Of a stretch of DNA of 64,000 nt, positions 55,351 to 63,898 are shown piece by piece. Position 1 is the stretch's first letter. The number at the start of each line of letters is the position of its first letter. The translations under genes were made by a program, and so were the position numbers. Below the pieces are notes generated by a model that made no database searches, was not told the origin of the DNA, and worked only from the letters and a program-made list of their open reading frames with translations. This DNA is from Lachnospiraceae bacterium (GTDB taxonomy: Bacteria > Bacillota > Clostridia > Lachnospirales > Lachnospiraceae), in assembly GCA_015057515.1 (NCBI GenBank), contig SVED01000001.1:1-64000 (forward strand), in the 5' to 3' direction.

Positions 55351-57363
55351 ATGAAGGCACTTATTTTAAACTCAGGTCTGGGTAGTCGTATGGGTGTGCT
55401 TACATCAGAACATCCAAAATGTATGACTGAGATTACATCAAAGGATACTATACTTAGCCGCCAACTCAAGCAGATTGTTGAGGCTGGTATTACAGAAGTG
55501 GTTATGACTACGGGGGCTTTTGATGAAGTTCTTGTGGAATATTGCAACGGATTAGATTTGCCGATTCACTTTACTTTTGTTAAGAATCCCTTGTATGCTG
55601 AGACAAACTACATATATTCAATATACTGTGCTAAGGAATATTTGATGGATGATGATATTGTTCTTATGCACGGTGACTTAGTTTTTGATAATTTAGTTTT
55701 TGATAAGGTGCTTTCCAGTGAGACAAGCTGTATGACTACAAGCTCCACCATCCCTTTGCCGGAAAAAGATTTTAAGGCAGTTATTGAAAAAGGAAAGATA
55801 ACTAAAGTAGGAATAGAATATTTTGATAGCGCAATGAGCGCTCAGCCACTTTACAAAATACTTTTGAAGGATTGGAAGATTTGGCTTGATAATATAATAG
55901 ATTTCTGCAAAAATGATAACAGAAAATGTTATGCTGAAAATGCCTTTAATCAGGTGTCAGATAGGTGTAGTATATATCCTTTAGATGTGAAGGATATGCT
56001 TTGTAATGAAATTGATAACCCAGAGGACTTAGCTATGGTTTCAGAAAAAGTTAATGAATTAGAAAATAAAACAGTATATATGAGTTTTTCTACTGATATG
56101 GTTCACAGTGGTCACATTGATATTATTAAGAAGGCGAAAAAACTCGGTAAGCTTATCATAGGTGTTTTATCTGATGAGGCAGTTGCCAGTTATAAGCGCT
56201 ATCCTCTTATGCCATTTTCAGAGAGAAAAGTAATGTTTGAAAATATTTCTGGTGTTCATAAGGTTGTTGAGCAAAAAACCTTAAGCTACAAGGAAAATCT
56301 TGAGATGCTTAAACCGGATTATGTGGTTCATGGAGATGATTGGGTAGCTGGTTTTCAAAAGCCTATTCGTGACGAGGTTGTATCGACTTTGGCAACTTAT
56401 GGAGGCGAATTAGTAGAGTTTCCTTACACTCATAGCGAAAAATTGAAGGTGCTTGAACAACGCTCCAGAGCAGAACTTTCTTTGCCTCATATGCGTCGTG
56501 CTCGTTTGAAAAAGGTTATAGAAATGAAAGGAACTATAAGTGCAATGGAGGCTCACAGCGGTCTTACCGGACTTATAGTAGAAGATACAGTAGTATATCA
56601 AAATGGCGAAGCCAGACAGTTTGATGCTATGTGGATAAGTTCTCTTTGCGATTCTACTGCAAAGGGGAAGCCGGATATTGAGCTTGTTGATATGACTTCA
56701 AGATTCCGTACAATTGATGATATTATGGAGGTTACCACTAAGCCAATTATTTTCGATGGTGATACAGGCGGGCTTACTGAGCATTTTGTGTATACTGTAA
56801 AGACACTTGAGCGTATGGGTGTTTCTATGGTTATTATAGAGGACAAGACTGGCCTCAAGAAGAATTCTCTTTTTGGTACAGAGGTTCAGCAGACTCAGGA
56901 TTCTATTCCGAACTTCTGCGAAAAAATCAAGGCTGGTAAAAAGGCACAAAAGACAAAGGATTTTATGATTTGTGCCCGTATAGAGAGTCTTATTCTTGAG
57001 CAGGGTATGGAGGATGCCTTAGAGCGTGCATTTGCTTTTGCCGGTGCTGGTGCTGATGCTGTTATGATTCACAGTCGTAAGAAAGATCCGTCAGAGATTT
57101 TCGAATTTGTTGAGAACTTTAGAGCAAAGGATAAAACAACACCTATTGTTGTAGTTCCAACTTCTTTCAATACAGTAACAGAGGAAGAGTTTAAAGACAG
57201 AGGTGTAAATATAGTTATTTATGCTAATCAGCTTACAAGAACTGCTTTCCCTGCAATGCAAAACGCAGCAAAGCTTATTTTAGAGAACCACAGAGCTAAG
57301 GAATGTGATGATATTTGTATGCCATTTAAGGACATTATCACTCTTATTCCAGAGGACAATTAA
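55351..57363 (+). CDS. Nucleotidyltransferase / cytidylyltransferase-like / PEP mutase fusion
   Basis: This 670-residue protein fuses three parts. Residues 1-230 form a LicC/PntC-like nucleotidyltransferase (ALILNSGLGSRMGVLT, LMHGDLVFD). Residues 235-375 form a HxGH cytidylyltransferase-like domain (SFSTDMVHSGHIDIIKKAKK, DYVVHGDDW). Residues 385-665 form phosphoenolpyruvate mutase, with SLCDSTAKGKPD, the metal-binding IIFDGDTGG and the diagnostic EDKTGLKKNS. PEP mutase forms the C-P bond of phosphonopyruvate. NTase-PEP mutase fusions are known to activate phosphonates as CMP esters for glycan attachment; the extra middle domain is unusual. AGGAGG precedes the start. The next two genes continue the pathway. 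Confidence 0.92.
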   Translation: MKALILNSGLGSRMGVLTSEHPKCMTEITSKDTILSRQLKQIVEAGITEVVMTTGAFDEVLVEYCNGLDLPIHFTFVKNPLYAETNYIYSIYCAKEYLMDDDIVLMHGDLVFDNLVFDKVLSSETSCMTTSSTIPLPEKDFKAVIEKGKITKVGIEYFDSAMSAQPLYKILLKDWKIWLDNIIDFCKNDNRKCYAENAFNQVSDRCSIYPLDVKDMLCNEIDNPEDLAMVSEKVNELENKTVYMSFSTDMVHSGHIDIIKKAKKLGKLIIGVLSDEAVASYKRYPLMPFSERKVMFENISGVHKVVEQKTLSYKENLEMLKPDYVVHGDDWVAGFQKPIRDEVVSTLATYGGELVEFPYTHSEKLKVLEQRSRAELSLPHMRRARLKKVIEMKGTISAMEAHSGLTGLIVEDTVVYQNGEARQFDAMWISSLCDSTAKGKPDIELVDMTSRFRTIDDIMEVTTKPIIFDGDTGGLTEHFVYTVKTLERMGVSMVIIEDKTGLKKNSLFGTEVQQTQDSIPNFCEKIKAGKKAQKTKDFMICARIESLILEQGMEDALERAFAFAGAGADAVMIHSRKKDPSEIFEFVENFRAKDKTTPIVVVPTSFNTVTEEEFKDRGVNIVIYANQLTRTAFPAMQNAAKLILENHRAKECDDICMPFKDIITLIPEDN

Positions 57364-57384
57364 TTTATAGAGAGGTCGTAGAGT

Positions 57385-58554
57385 ATGGTTGAACAAAAGG
57401 TTTTAATTGCAAGTTCAGACTATGCCCAGCTAGATGACTATATTAGGGAAAACGGTTTTAAAACCGTTTTTCTTGTATGTGATGCATCTCTGGGATTTCT
57501 AAAATTAAATGACTACTTTAATAAGGTGGAGGACCGCCTTGGTATTAGGTTAATAAAGTTTACAGATTTCAAGCCAAATCCATTGTATGAGTCTGTGGAA
57601 AAAGGCGTTGCCATATTTAATAAGGAGAAGTGTGATGCTATTTTTGCCGTAGGTGGAGGTAGTGCCATGGATGTAGCAAAATGCATTAAACTGTATTCAA
57701 ATATGGACCATACTAAGAATTATTTAGTCCAGGAGATTGTGCCAAATGAGGTGCCCCTTTTTGCAGTGCCTACTACAGCCGGTACAGGCAGTGAGGCGAC
57801 AAGATATGCCGTTATATATTTCAATGGAGAAAAGCAGTCTGTGGCAGATGTAAGCTGTATTCCGTCTACTGTTTTAATGGATGCATCTGTACTTAATACT
57901 TTGCCTCTATACCAGAAAAAGGCAACCATGTTAGATGCCTTTTGCCATGCCATAGAGTCTTTTTGGTCGGTGAATTCCACTGAGGAGAGTATGGCGTATT
58001 CCAAGGAGGCCATAGAGCTTATAATGGTGAAAAAGGAAGCATATCTTGCCAACGAGGAAGCGGGCAATGCTGCAATGCTAAGAGCCGCTAATATTGCAGG
58101 TAAGGCTATTAATATTACCCAGACAACAGCAGGACATGCCATGTGCTATAAGCTTACCAGCCTGTATGGTATTGCTCATGGTCATGCAGCTGCGTTATGT
58201 CTTTCGAAACTTTGGCGTTATATGCTTGAAAAGACGAATGAGATGTATGAAGATATTAAGACCCTTGGCGAAGGAACGGTAAATACCCATATGTGCATGG
58301 ACTCTAGGGGAGTAGAACATGTAAAGAATGTATTTGAACATATTGCAGAGGCAATGGGATGTAACGGTGCAGCTGAAGCAGTAAAGGTGTTCAATGAATT
58401 TTTAGATAGCCTGAATTTTGAGGATTTAAAGGCGAAGGAAGAGGATTATGATGTATTATGCAATTCGGTTAATCCAGTCCGTCTGAAAAATAACCCAATT
58501 GGTTTAGATAAGGCAGCTATTGATTTGTTGTATAGACAGATATGTAAAATTTAG
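57385..58554 (+). CDS. Iron-dependent phosphonoacetaldehyde reductase
   Basis: The 389-residue protein belongs to the iron-containing alcohol dehydrogenase family. Visible features are AIFAVGGGSAMDVAKCIK (NAD-binding) near residues 90-107, PTTAGTGSEATRYAVI, DAFCHAIESFWS and YGIAHGHAAALCL with metal-binding histidines. Next to PEP mutase and phosphonopyruvate decarboxylase, the expected substrate is phosphonoacetaldehyde, giving 2-hydroxyethylphosphonate. The gene contains a 22-bp perfect palindrome near its 5' end. AGAGG precedes the start. Confidence 0.87.
   Translation: MVEQKVLIASSDYAQLDDYIRENGFKTVFLVCDASLGFLKLNDYFNKVEDRLGIRLIKFTDFKPNPLYESVEKGVAIFNKEKCDAIFAVGGGSAMDVAKCIKLYSNMDHTKNYLVQEIVPNEVPLFAVPTTAGTGSEATRYAVIYFNGEKQSVADVSCIPSTVLMDASVLNTLPLYQKKATMLDAFCHAIESFWSVNSTEESMAYSKEAIELIMVKKEAYLANEEAGNAAMLRAANIAGKAINITQTTAGHAMCYKLTSLYGIAHGHAAALCLSKLWRYMLEKTNEMYEDIKTLGEGTVNTHMCMDSRGVEHVKNVFEHIAEAMGCNGAAEAVKVFNEFLDSLNFEDLKAKEEDYDVLCNSVNPVRLKNNPIGLDKAAIDLLYRQICKI
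57449..57470. repeat. 22-bp perfect palindrome inside the reductase gene
   Basis: AAAACGGTTTTAAAACCGTT plus TT forms a perfect 22-bp palindrome in the coding sequence, followed by TTCTTG. It encodes the ordinary residues ENGFKTVF. It could form a hairpin in mRNA; a function is not apparent. Confidence 0.5.
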
Positions 58555-58578
58555 TTTAGGTGATTCAAGGAGGCAAGT

Positions 58579-59703
58579 ATGAAAGTAGAAAAGTTAGTTG
58601 AAATTATAGGTTCAGATTTTTATACAGGTGTACCGGATTCACAGCTTAGAGCTTTATGTGACTATCTGATGGATACCTATGGTATTGATAAGAAGCATCA
58701 TATGATAGCCGCCAACGAGGGTAACTGTGCAGCTTTGGCAGCAGGTTACCATCTTGCAACAGGGAAGGTACCTGTTGTATATATGCAGAATTCTGGCGAA
58801 GGTAATATTATTAATCCGGTAGCATCTCTTTTGAATGACAAGGTGTATGCCATTCCAGTGATTTTTATTGTGGGGTGGAGAGGTGAACCGGGAGTTCATG
58901 ATGAGCCACAGCACATATATCAGGGTGAAGTCACTGTTAAGCTTTTAGAAGATATGGATATTAAGCCCTTTGTTATTGGAAAGGAAACTACGGAGGAAGA
59001 GCTTCTTCAGGTGATGGAGGATTATAAAAAGATACTTGCTGTTGGCAAGAATGTTGCCTTTGTTATTCGTAAGGGAGCTATATCTTACGACAAGAAAGTC
59101 GCTTACAAAAATGACAATTCTATGGTTCGTGAAGATATTATCAAGCACATTATAGCTGTTACAGGAGAGGACCCTATTGTATCTACAACAGGAAAGGCAA
59201 GTCGTGAGCTTTTTGAGGCAAGAGAGGCTTTAGCCCAGGGACATAAGTATGATTTTCTCACTGTAGGTTCCATGGGACACAGTTCATCCATAGCTCTTGG
59301 AGTAGCTATTAACAAGCCAGAAACTAAGGTATGGTGTGTTGACGGGGATGGAGCAGTGCTTATGCACATGGGTTCTATGGCGGTTCTCGGTGCGAATGCT
59401 CCGGCAAACATGGTTCATGTAATTATTAACAATGGTGCTCATGAGACAGTGGGAGGTATGCCGACGGTTGCAGCTAATATAGACTTTGTGGCAATTGCAA
59501 AGGCATGTGGATATCCGTACGCCGTTTCTGTAGATAACTTTGAAGAATTGGATAGTGAGCTTAAAGATGCAAAGACAAGAAATACGCTTAGTATGATTGA
59601 GGTTAAGTGCTCCATAGGTGCAAGAGAAGACTTGGGAAGGCCTACAACAACAGCCTTGGAGAATAAGCAAAATTTTATGGATTATTTGAAAGTTTGTAAA
59701 TAA
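58579..59703 (+). CDS. Phosphonopyruvate decarboxylase
   Basis: This TPP enzyme (374 residues) decarboxylates phosphonopyruvate to phosphonoacetaldehyde, pulling the unfavourable PEP mutase reaction forward. It shows FYTGVPDSQLRALC near the N-terminus, ANEGNCAALAAGYHLATGK with the catalytic glutamate, MGHSSSIALGVA, and the TPP-binding VDGDGAVLMHMGSMAVLG followed by INNGAHETVGGMP. AGGAGG precedes the start. It ends the long operon just before a terminator. PEP mutase, this enzyme and the reductase would together make 2-hydroxyethylphosphonate. Confidence 0.93.
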   Translation: MKVEKLVEIIGSDFYTGVPDSQLRALCDYLMDTYGIDKKHHMIAANEGNCAALAAGYHLATGKVPVVYMQNSGEGNIINPVASLLNDKVYAIPVIFIVGWRGEPGVHDEPQHIYQGEVTVKLLEDMDIKPFVIGKETTEEELLQVMEDYKKILAVGKNVAFVIRKGAISYDKKVAYKNDNSMVREDIIKHIIAVTGEDPIVSTTGKASRELFEAREALAQGHKYDFLTVGSMGHSSSIALGVAINKPETKVWCVDGDGAVLMHMGSMAVLGANAPANMVHVIINNGAHETVGGMPTVAANIDFVAIAKACGYPYAVSVDNFEELDSELKDAKTRNTLSMIEVKCSIGAREDLGRPTTTALENKQNFMDYLKVCK

Positions 59704-59706
59704 AAA

Positions 59707-59750
59707 AGTAAATCCACCAGTGGCATTTGCCACAGGTGGATTTATTTTTT
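59707..59750. terminator. Bidirectional terminator between convergent operons
   Basis: AAATCCACC pairs with GGTGGATTT, with an inner TGGC/GCCA stem, an A-rich stretch on the left and TTATTTTTT on the right. It overlaps the stop of the minus-strand flippase and serves the end of the glycan operon. Confidence 0.85.
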
Positions 59751-61193
59751 AAACTTGTGTAGAAGTTGACTGCTTAATTCCAGAGTAAGCTTATCTTTGG
59801 TTATAAATAGTGTAACTATATAAACTCCAAAGAATATAGCTGCACCTATTAACAAGGTCATAAAAATACCAAGATTCAGCTGCCATCCTATAATGACGGT
59901 AAGGCTTGCAATAAGGCCTGTTAGGGCAATTTTGAATAGTGGAATTTGCGAGAACAATTGTACCAGCTTATCTCTTATAAAAAACAGCTGAATGAAAAGT
60001 ACTACAAACTCTGCAACCAAGGTGCCTATAGCGGCACCGGCCACGCCATAATCCGGAATAAGAATAAAGTTAAGGACAAGGTCAACTATTGCTCCAGCAA
60101 TTTCGGATATTAGTACCTGTTTTTCCATTCCAAGAGGAATCATCATCTGTATACCGGTTAAATTACTTATGCCAATAAGTATAAGGGTTGGCATAATAAT
60201 TTGCATAGGTAAAACAGCGTCTATATACTCCTTGCCAGACAAAAGTAAAATGCTTTCCCTGGCATAAAGGCCAAAGAAAAGTGCCATAGGGATAGCTGCA
60301 AGTAATATAAAATGCATAGTCTTTTTTAGAATTCTGTAAAATTCATCCATCATTCCCTTTTCAACATACTGGGATGCCCTAGGAAGCAATACTACACTGG
60401 CAGAGGTTACAATGCTAGTTAAAATAATTCTAATTTTTACTGCGGCTGTATATATACCAACCTCCGCATCCCCCTTCATAAATCCCAGCATAACGCTGTC
60501 AAGATTTGTATAAATAGTTGTGGCCACAGACATGAAGAAAAAGGTGAGCATAGGTTTGATGTGTTTTTTTAATGTATAGCCACCTAAAGGTTTTAAAATA
60601 ATTTTTTTTCTAAGGTTGATAAAGTTTAAAATATTTGAGGCGGAAGTCGCAAATATAGTTACGCCACCATAGATTATATAATCATTCTGGTTGTGAATAA
60701 GGGCAAACATAGCGATTATGCCTATAACCTTGAAGATGATGGAACGAAGCGTTATATAGGTATATTCCTCTAATGCTTTGTATAGCCATTCTACGCCAAG
60801 GGCATTTAAAAGTATTGTGATGCACATAACGAAAAACAATTCTTTTTCCCGGCTAAAGCGAGGTATAGAGGCAATGGAGATGCCAAAGGCTATATATGCA
60901 AGAATTACCATAACTAGATTTATGATAAGTAATTCGTGAACAGTCTTAGAAAGTTTTTCCTTATCGTCTCTTACTTTGGCGCAAGCCCTTATGCCATAAG
61001 TAGGTATACCGAGCTGTGCAAACATAGAAAAATACGCAATTATGGACGTGACAAAAGAAACCCTGCCTGTGCCTACCGGTAACAGAACCCTTGTTGCATA
61101 AGGGAATGTAATAAGTGGAAATATAATAGTAGACAGAGTGAGTATTCCGTTCATTATCATATTAAATTTAATGGATTTTGTTTTTGTACTCAT
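59742..61193 (-). CDS. Second Wzx-type flippase
   Basis: The 483-residue protein has about 14 predicted membrane spans and the flippase N-terminus ITFPYATRVLLPVGTGRVSF, with TIYTNLDSVMLGFMKGDAEVGIY near residue 230. The track starts at GTG 61211; ATG 61193 (MSTKTKSIKFN) is preferred as the usual start, though no strong ribosome binding site is seen before either. It is transcribed towards the glycan operon and ends in the shared terminator. It may serve the other repeat unit implied by the genes at 50-6000. No clear promoter was identified on the minus strand. Confidence 0.9.
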   Translation of the reverse strand: MSTKTKSIKFNMIMNGILTLSTIIFPLITFPYATRVLLPVGTGRVSFVTSIIAYFSMFAQLGIPTYGIRACAKVRDDKEKLSKTVHELLIINLVMVILAYIAFGISIASIPRFSREKELFFVMCITILLNALGVEWLYKALEEYTYITLRSIIFKVIGIIAMFALIHNQNDYIIYGGVTIFATSASNILNFINLRKKIILKPLGGYTLKKHIKPMLTFFFMSVATTIYTNLDSVMLGFMKGDAEVGIYTAAVKIRIILTSIVTSASVVLLPRASQYVEKGMMDEFYRILKKTMHFILLAAIPMALFFGLYARESILLLSGKEYIDAVLPMQIIMPTLILIGISNLTGIQMMIPLGMEKQVLISEIAGAIVDLVLNFILIPDYGVAGAAIGTLVAEFVVLFIQLFFIRDKLVQLFSQIPLFKIALTGLIASLTVIIGWQLNLGIFMTLLIGAAIFFGVYIVTLFITKDKLTLELSSQLLHKFKK

Positions 61194-61255
61194 AATAAAT
61201 AATTGTAGCACGTTACTGTACTTAGTTCAAATATTTTAAAATATTGTTTAAACCG

Positions 61256-61284
61256 TTGACATAAAAGCGTTCAGTAGATAAAAT
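61256..61284 (+). promoter_or_regulatory. Promoter of the Wzz-like gene
   Basis: TTGACA, 17 bases, TAAAAT, in the gap between the divergent flippase and the co-polymerase gene. Confidence 0.7.
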
Positions 61285-61336
61285 TACAGTATCTGTGTTA
61301 AGAACTAATGATAGTATGTATGAAAGGAAGAAATAT

Positions 61337-62755
61337 ATGAAAAACTATAACGATGCCAGAGAGATTAACCTTGTTGATATGCTCTGGTCCATATGCCTTA
61401 AGTGGCGTTCCATTATTCTCTGGGGAATTATAATTGCCCTTATCGCCGGAGGACTTGGATACTATAATGCCACAAAGGTTATAGATATTGAAACCATTGA
61501 ACTTAAGGAAGATGAGGAGCAGGATATTGAATATTATCTCGCATACAAGAGCCTCTACGAAACTCAGGAGGATTACAATGATTATGCGCCTCTTATGACT
61601 CTGGATGCAAACGATTTTTATTCAAATGTACTTATCTACTATGTTGATAACCATTACGCAGTGGAATATCCGGTAGTAGATGAAAAAGATAACATAGCAT
61701 CTTTAATACAAGCATACAAGGGGTCAATTAAGACGGAGGCTATGGCTGATGACATCGCTTCGACACTTGATATGGATGTAAAGTCTATATCTTATGCAAC
61801 TGAATATATTGATTTGGATAACGTCTATGGAGACACAGTTATTCATAAATCTATAGATGAGAACAATTCATTCGTTATAACTATATATGGTGATACTAAG
61901 GAGTCCTGTCAGCAAATTTCTGATTTAGTTATAGCTACAATAGCGAATGGTCAACCTGCTATGGTTGAACAATTTGGGGAACATGATATTACACTTGTGA
62001 GTCAGGATTTACAAAAAGTGGCTGATATAGATTTAGCTACATACCAGAAGAAAAATATTGATAACCTTACTAGCTATAAGGTTTCTTTAGAAACAAAAGC
62101 AGAGGGCTTATCAAGAGCTGCAGCGGACTATGTAAACGCAGTTGTAAAGGCAGAAGAGGAAGAAGAGGAAGAAAGCAACCTGGGAACTATAGTTAAATAT
62201 GCTATTATAGGATTTATCCTTGGAATGTTCCTTGCGTTCTTTATTATTGCACTCAAGTATATTATTTCTAACAGACTCCGTATTACAGATGGCTTTGAGA
62301 AGATGTTTGATGTAAAGCTTTTAGGCTGTCTTCCAAACCAATCACAGGGCAAGAAGAAAATATTTAGATTTATAGATAATATATTTATTAAAAAGATTAA
62401 TAAGAACAAGCGTATAATTGCAACTGAGGACTCTCTGTCCATGATAGTTTCTCAGATAGGTCTTCTCGCCAAGAAAGACAATATTACAGATATATTTGCA
62501 ACGGGTACTACTATATCTGAGCTTGGTGAGGAGTTAGCTAAAGAGTTATCAAAATCCCTCAAGGAAAAGGATATTGATTTATCAGTGGGACAGTCTATAT
62601 TAAGTGACGCTTCCTCACTTGAGAAAGCTACAAATGCTTCCGGTATTCTTCTTTTTGAAAAGGCAAATAAAGCACACTACGGTGATATAAGTAGACAGTT
62701 GGATACTTGTGAGAGACTTAATCTTAAGGTTGTTGGAGCTGTTGTCATAGAATAG
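61337..62755 (+). CDS. Wzz-like polysaccharide co-polymerase with cytoplasmic tail
   Basis: The 472-residue protein has the Wzz/CapA layout: REINLVDMLWSICLKWRSII leading into membrane span 1 (about 22-45), a long extracytoplasmic region with coiled segments, and span 2 (about 290-312). The tail of about 160 residues after span 2 ends in GILLFEKANKAHYGDI and RLNLKVVGAVVIE, which looks like the end of a BY-kinase/ParA fold, but no Walker A (P-loop) is present. It probably controls chain length, with a degenerate regulatory tail. AAAGGA precedes ATG 61337; the track's TTG-type start at 61295 is not supported. It stands alone with its own promoter and terminator. Confidence 0.82.
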   Translation: MKNYNDAREINLVDMLWSICLKWRSIILWGIIIALIAGGLGYYNATKVIDIETIELKEDEEQDIEYYLAYKSLYETQEDYNDYAPLMTLDANDFYSNVLIYYVDNHYAVEYPVVDEKDNIASLIQAYKGSIKTEAMADDIASTLDMDVKSISYATEYIDLDNVYGDTVIHKSIDENNSFVITIYGDTKESCQQISDLVIATIANGQPAMVEQFGEHDITLVSQDLQKVADIDLATYQKKNIDNLTSYKVSLETKAEGLSRAAADYVNAVVKAEEEEEEESNLGTIVKYAIIGFILGMFLAFFIIALKYIISNRLRITDGFEKMFDVKLLGCLPNQSQGKKKIFRFIDNIFIKKINKNKRIIATEDSLSMIVSQIGLLAKKDNITDIFATGTTISELGEELAKELSKSLKEKDIDLSVGQSILSDASSLEKATNASGILLFEKANKAHYGDISRQLDTCERLNLKVVGAVVIE

Positions 62756-62758
62756 TAT

Positions 62759-62815
62759 AAAAAAGAAATAGAGGGATGTGGACAGTTATTGTTCGCATCC
62801 TTCTATTTCTTTTTA
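62759..62815. terminator. Bidirectional terminator between convergent genes
   Basis: AAAGAAATAGAGGGATG pairs with CATCCTTCTATTTCTTTT around a loop of about 18 bases, with A-tract and T-tract flanks, between the Wzz-like gene and the minus-strand aminotransferase gene. Confidence 0.82.
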
Positions 62816-62839
62816 AGGGTATTTTAAATTAAGAATATT

Positions 62840-63898
62840 TTATGAGTTTATGGCATCTATAATTGTATTAACTAATAAATCGTTTTGCGTTGGCTTCATA
62901 AAACAAAATCTTATATAGGTGTTGTCAAGGCCTCTGATGTTTTCACAGTTTCTGATTACGATTCCTTTTAACTTGCAGGCATCTACAATTTTTTGAGCTG
63001 TGGTCTCAACATCCAGTAATTTAACTAACATAAAGTTGGCGAAAGGCTTGTAGAGTTTAACCTTTTTGCAGGTTGCCATAGCAGAATATATAAGGTTACG
63101 TTCAGTATAAATCTGAGAACGAGACTCTTCAATGTACTTGGTATCACGGAACATAGTGAGGCAGGCAACAGCAGTAAGTGAAGAAATGCTGTTAGTTGTT
63201 GCCTTAGTTTCGATAGTGGACATATGCTCTTTGTTGTTCATAATAGCATAGGCAAGTCTAAGTCCAGGAACTGCAAAGAACTTAGAAACACTTCGTAAAA
63301 CAGCTATGTTGTCGTATTCTTCTACAAGAGGAACAGATGTTAAATCTTTGTAATCCTCTGTAAACTCTATATACATTTCGTCAATGATTAAGAAAATATC
63401 TAATTCCTTACATACTTCAGCCAGAGTCTCTAAATCATCCCTGCTGATAATTTGGGATGTAGGGTTGTTAGGGTTGCCAATAATAATCATATCCAAAGAA
63501 GAATCAAGGCTGCCTACAAAATCAGCCAAGTCAAACTGATAATTTTTGGACTCTTCCAGCTCGTAATAAACCATCTCGCAGTCGTGAGTTTTTAGAACTG
63601 TTTCATATTCAGAAAATGTTGGAACCAAAACCATTGCTCTTTTTGGCTCGATGGCAATAGCGTACTTGTGAAGTAAGTCGGCAGAACCATTTGCAAGTAC
63701 TATGTGATCGGCGTCACATTTGAGGTAAACTGCAATAGCTGACTTGAGGTTGCCGTAGTAATCGCCAGGGTAGCGAATAACAGCATCCATATTGTCACTT
63801 AAAGCCTTTGTTACAGAATCAGGCACTCCCATTGGATTAAGGTTTGCGTTGTATAAAATAGTATCGTATTGTTCTAATCGAAGTGGTGCTTTACTCAT
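62840..63898 (-). CDS. HisC-like class I/II PLP aminotransferase
   Basis: The 352-residue fold-type I PLP enzyme shows LANGSADLLHKYA, IIIGNPNNPTSQ, LIIDEMYIEF and VLRSVSKFFAVPGLRLAYA with the PLP lysine. It resembles histidinol-phosphate aminotransferase and CobD-like threonine-phosphate decarboxylase. No histidine or cobalamin genes are nearby, so its substrate is unclear; an amino-alcohol or phosphonate-related role is possible from context but unproven. On the minus strand AGGGGGA lies upstream of ATG 63898. The remaining 100 bp of the window hold no further gene that I can support. Confidence 0.85.
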   Translation of the reverse strand: MSKAPLRLEQYDTILYNANLNPMGVPDSVTKALSDNMDAVIRYPGDYYGNLKSAIAVYLKCDADHIVLANGSADLLHKYAIAIEPKRAMVLVPTFSEYETVLKTHDCEMVYYELEESKNYQFDLADFVGSLDSSLDMIIIGNPNNPTSQIISRDDLETLAEVCKELDIFLIIDEMYIEFTEDYKDLTSVPLVEEYDNIAVLRSVSKFFAVPGLRLAYAIMNNKEHMSTIETKATTNSISSLTAVACLTMFRDTKYIEESRSQIYTERNLIYSAMATCKKVKLYKPFANFMLVKLLDVETTAQKIVDACKLKGIVIRNCENIRGLDNTYIRFCFMKPTQNDLLVNTIIDAINS

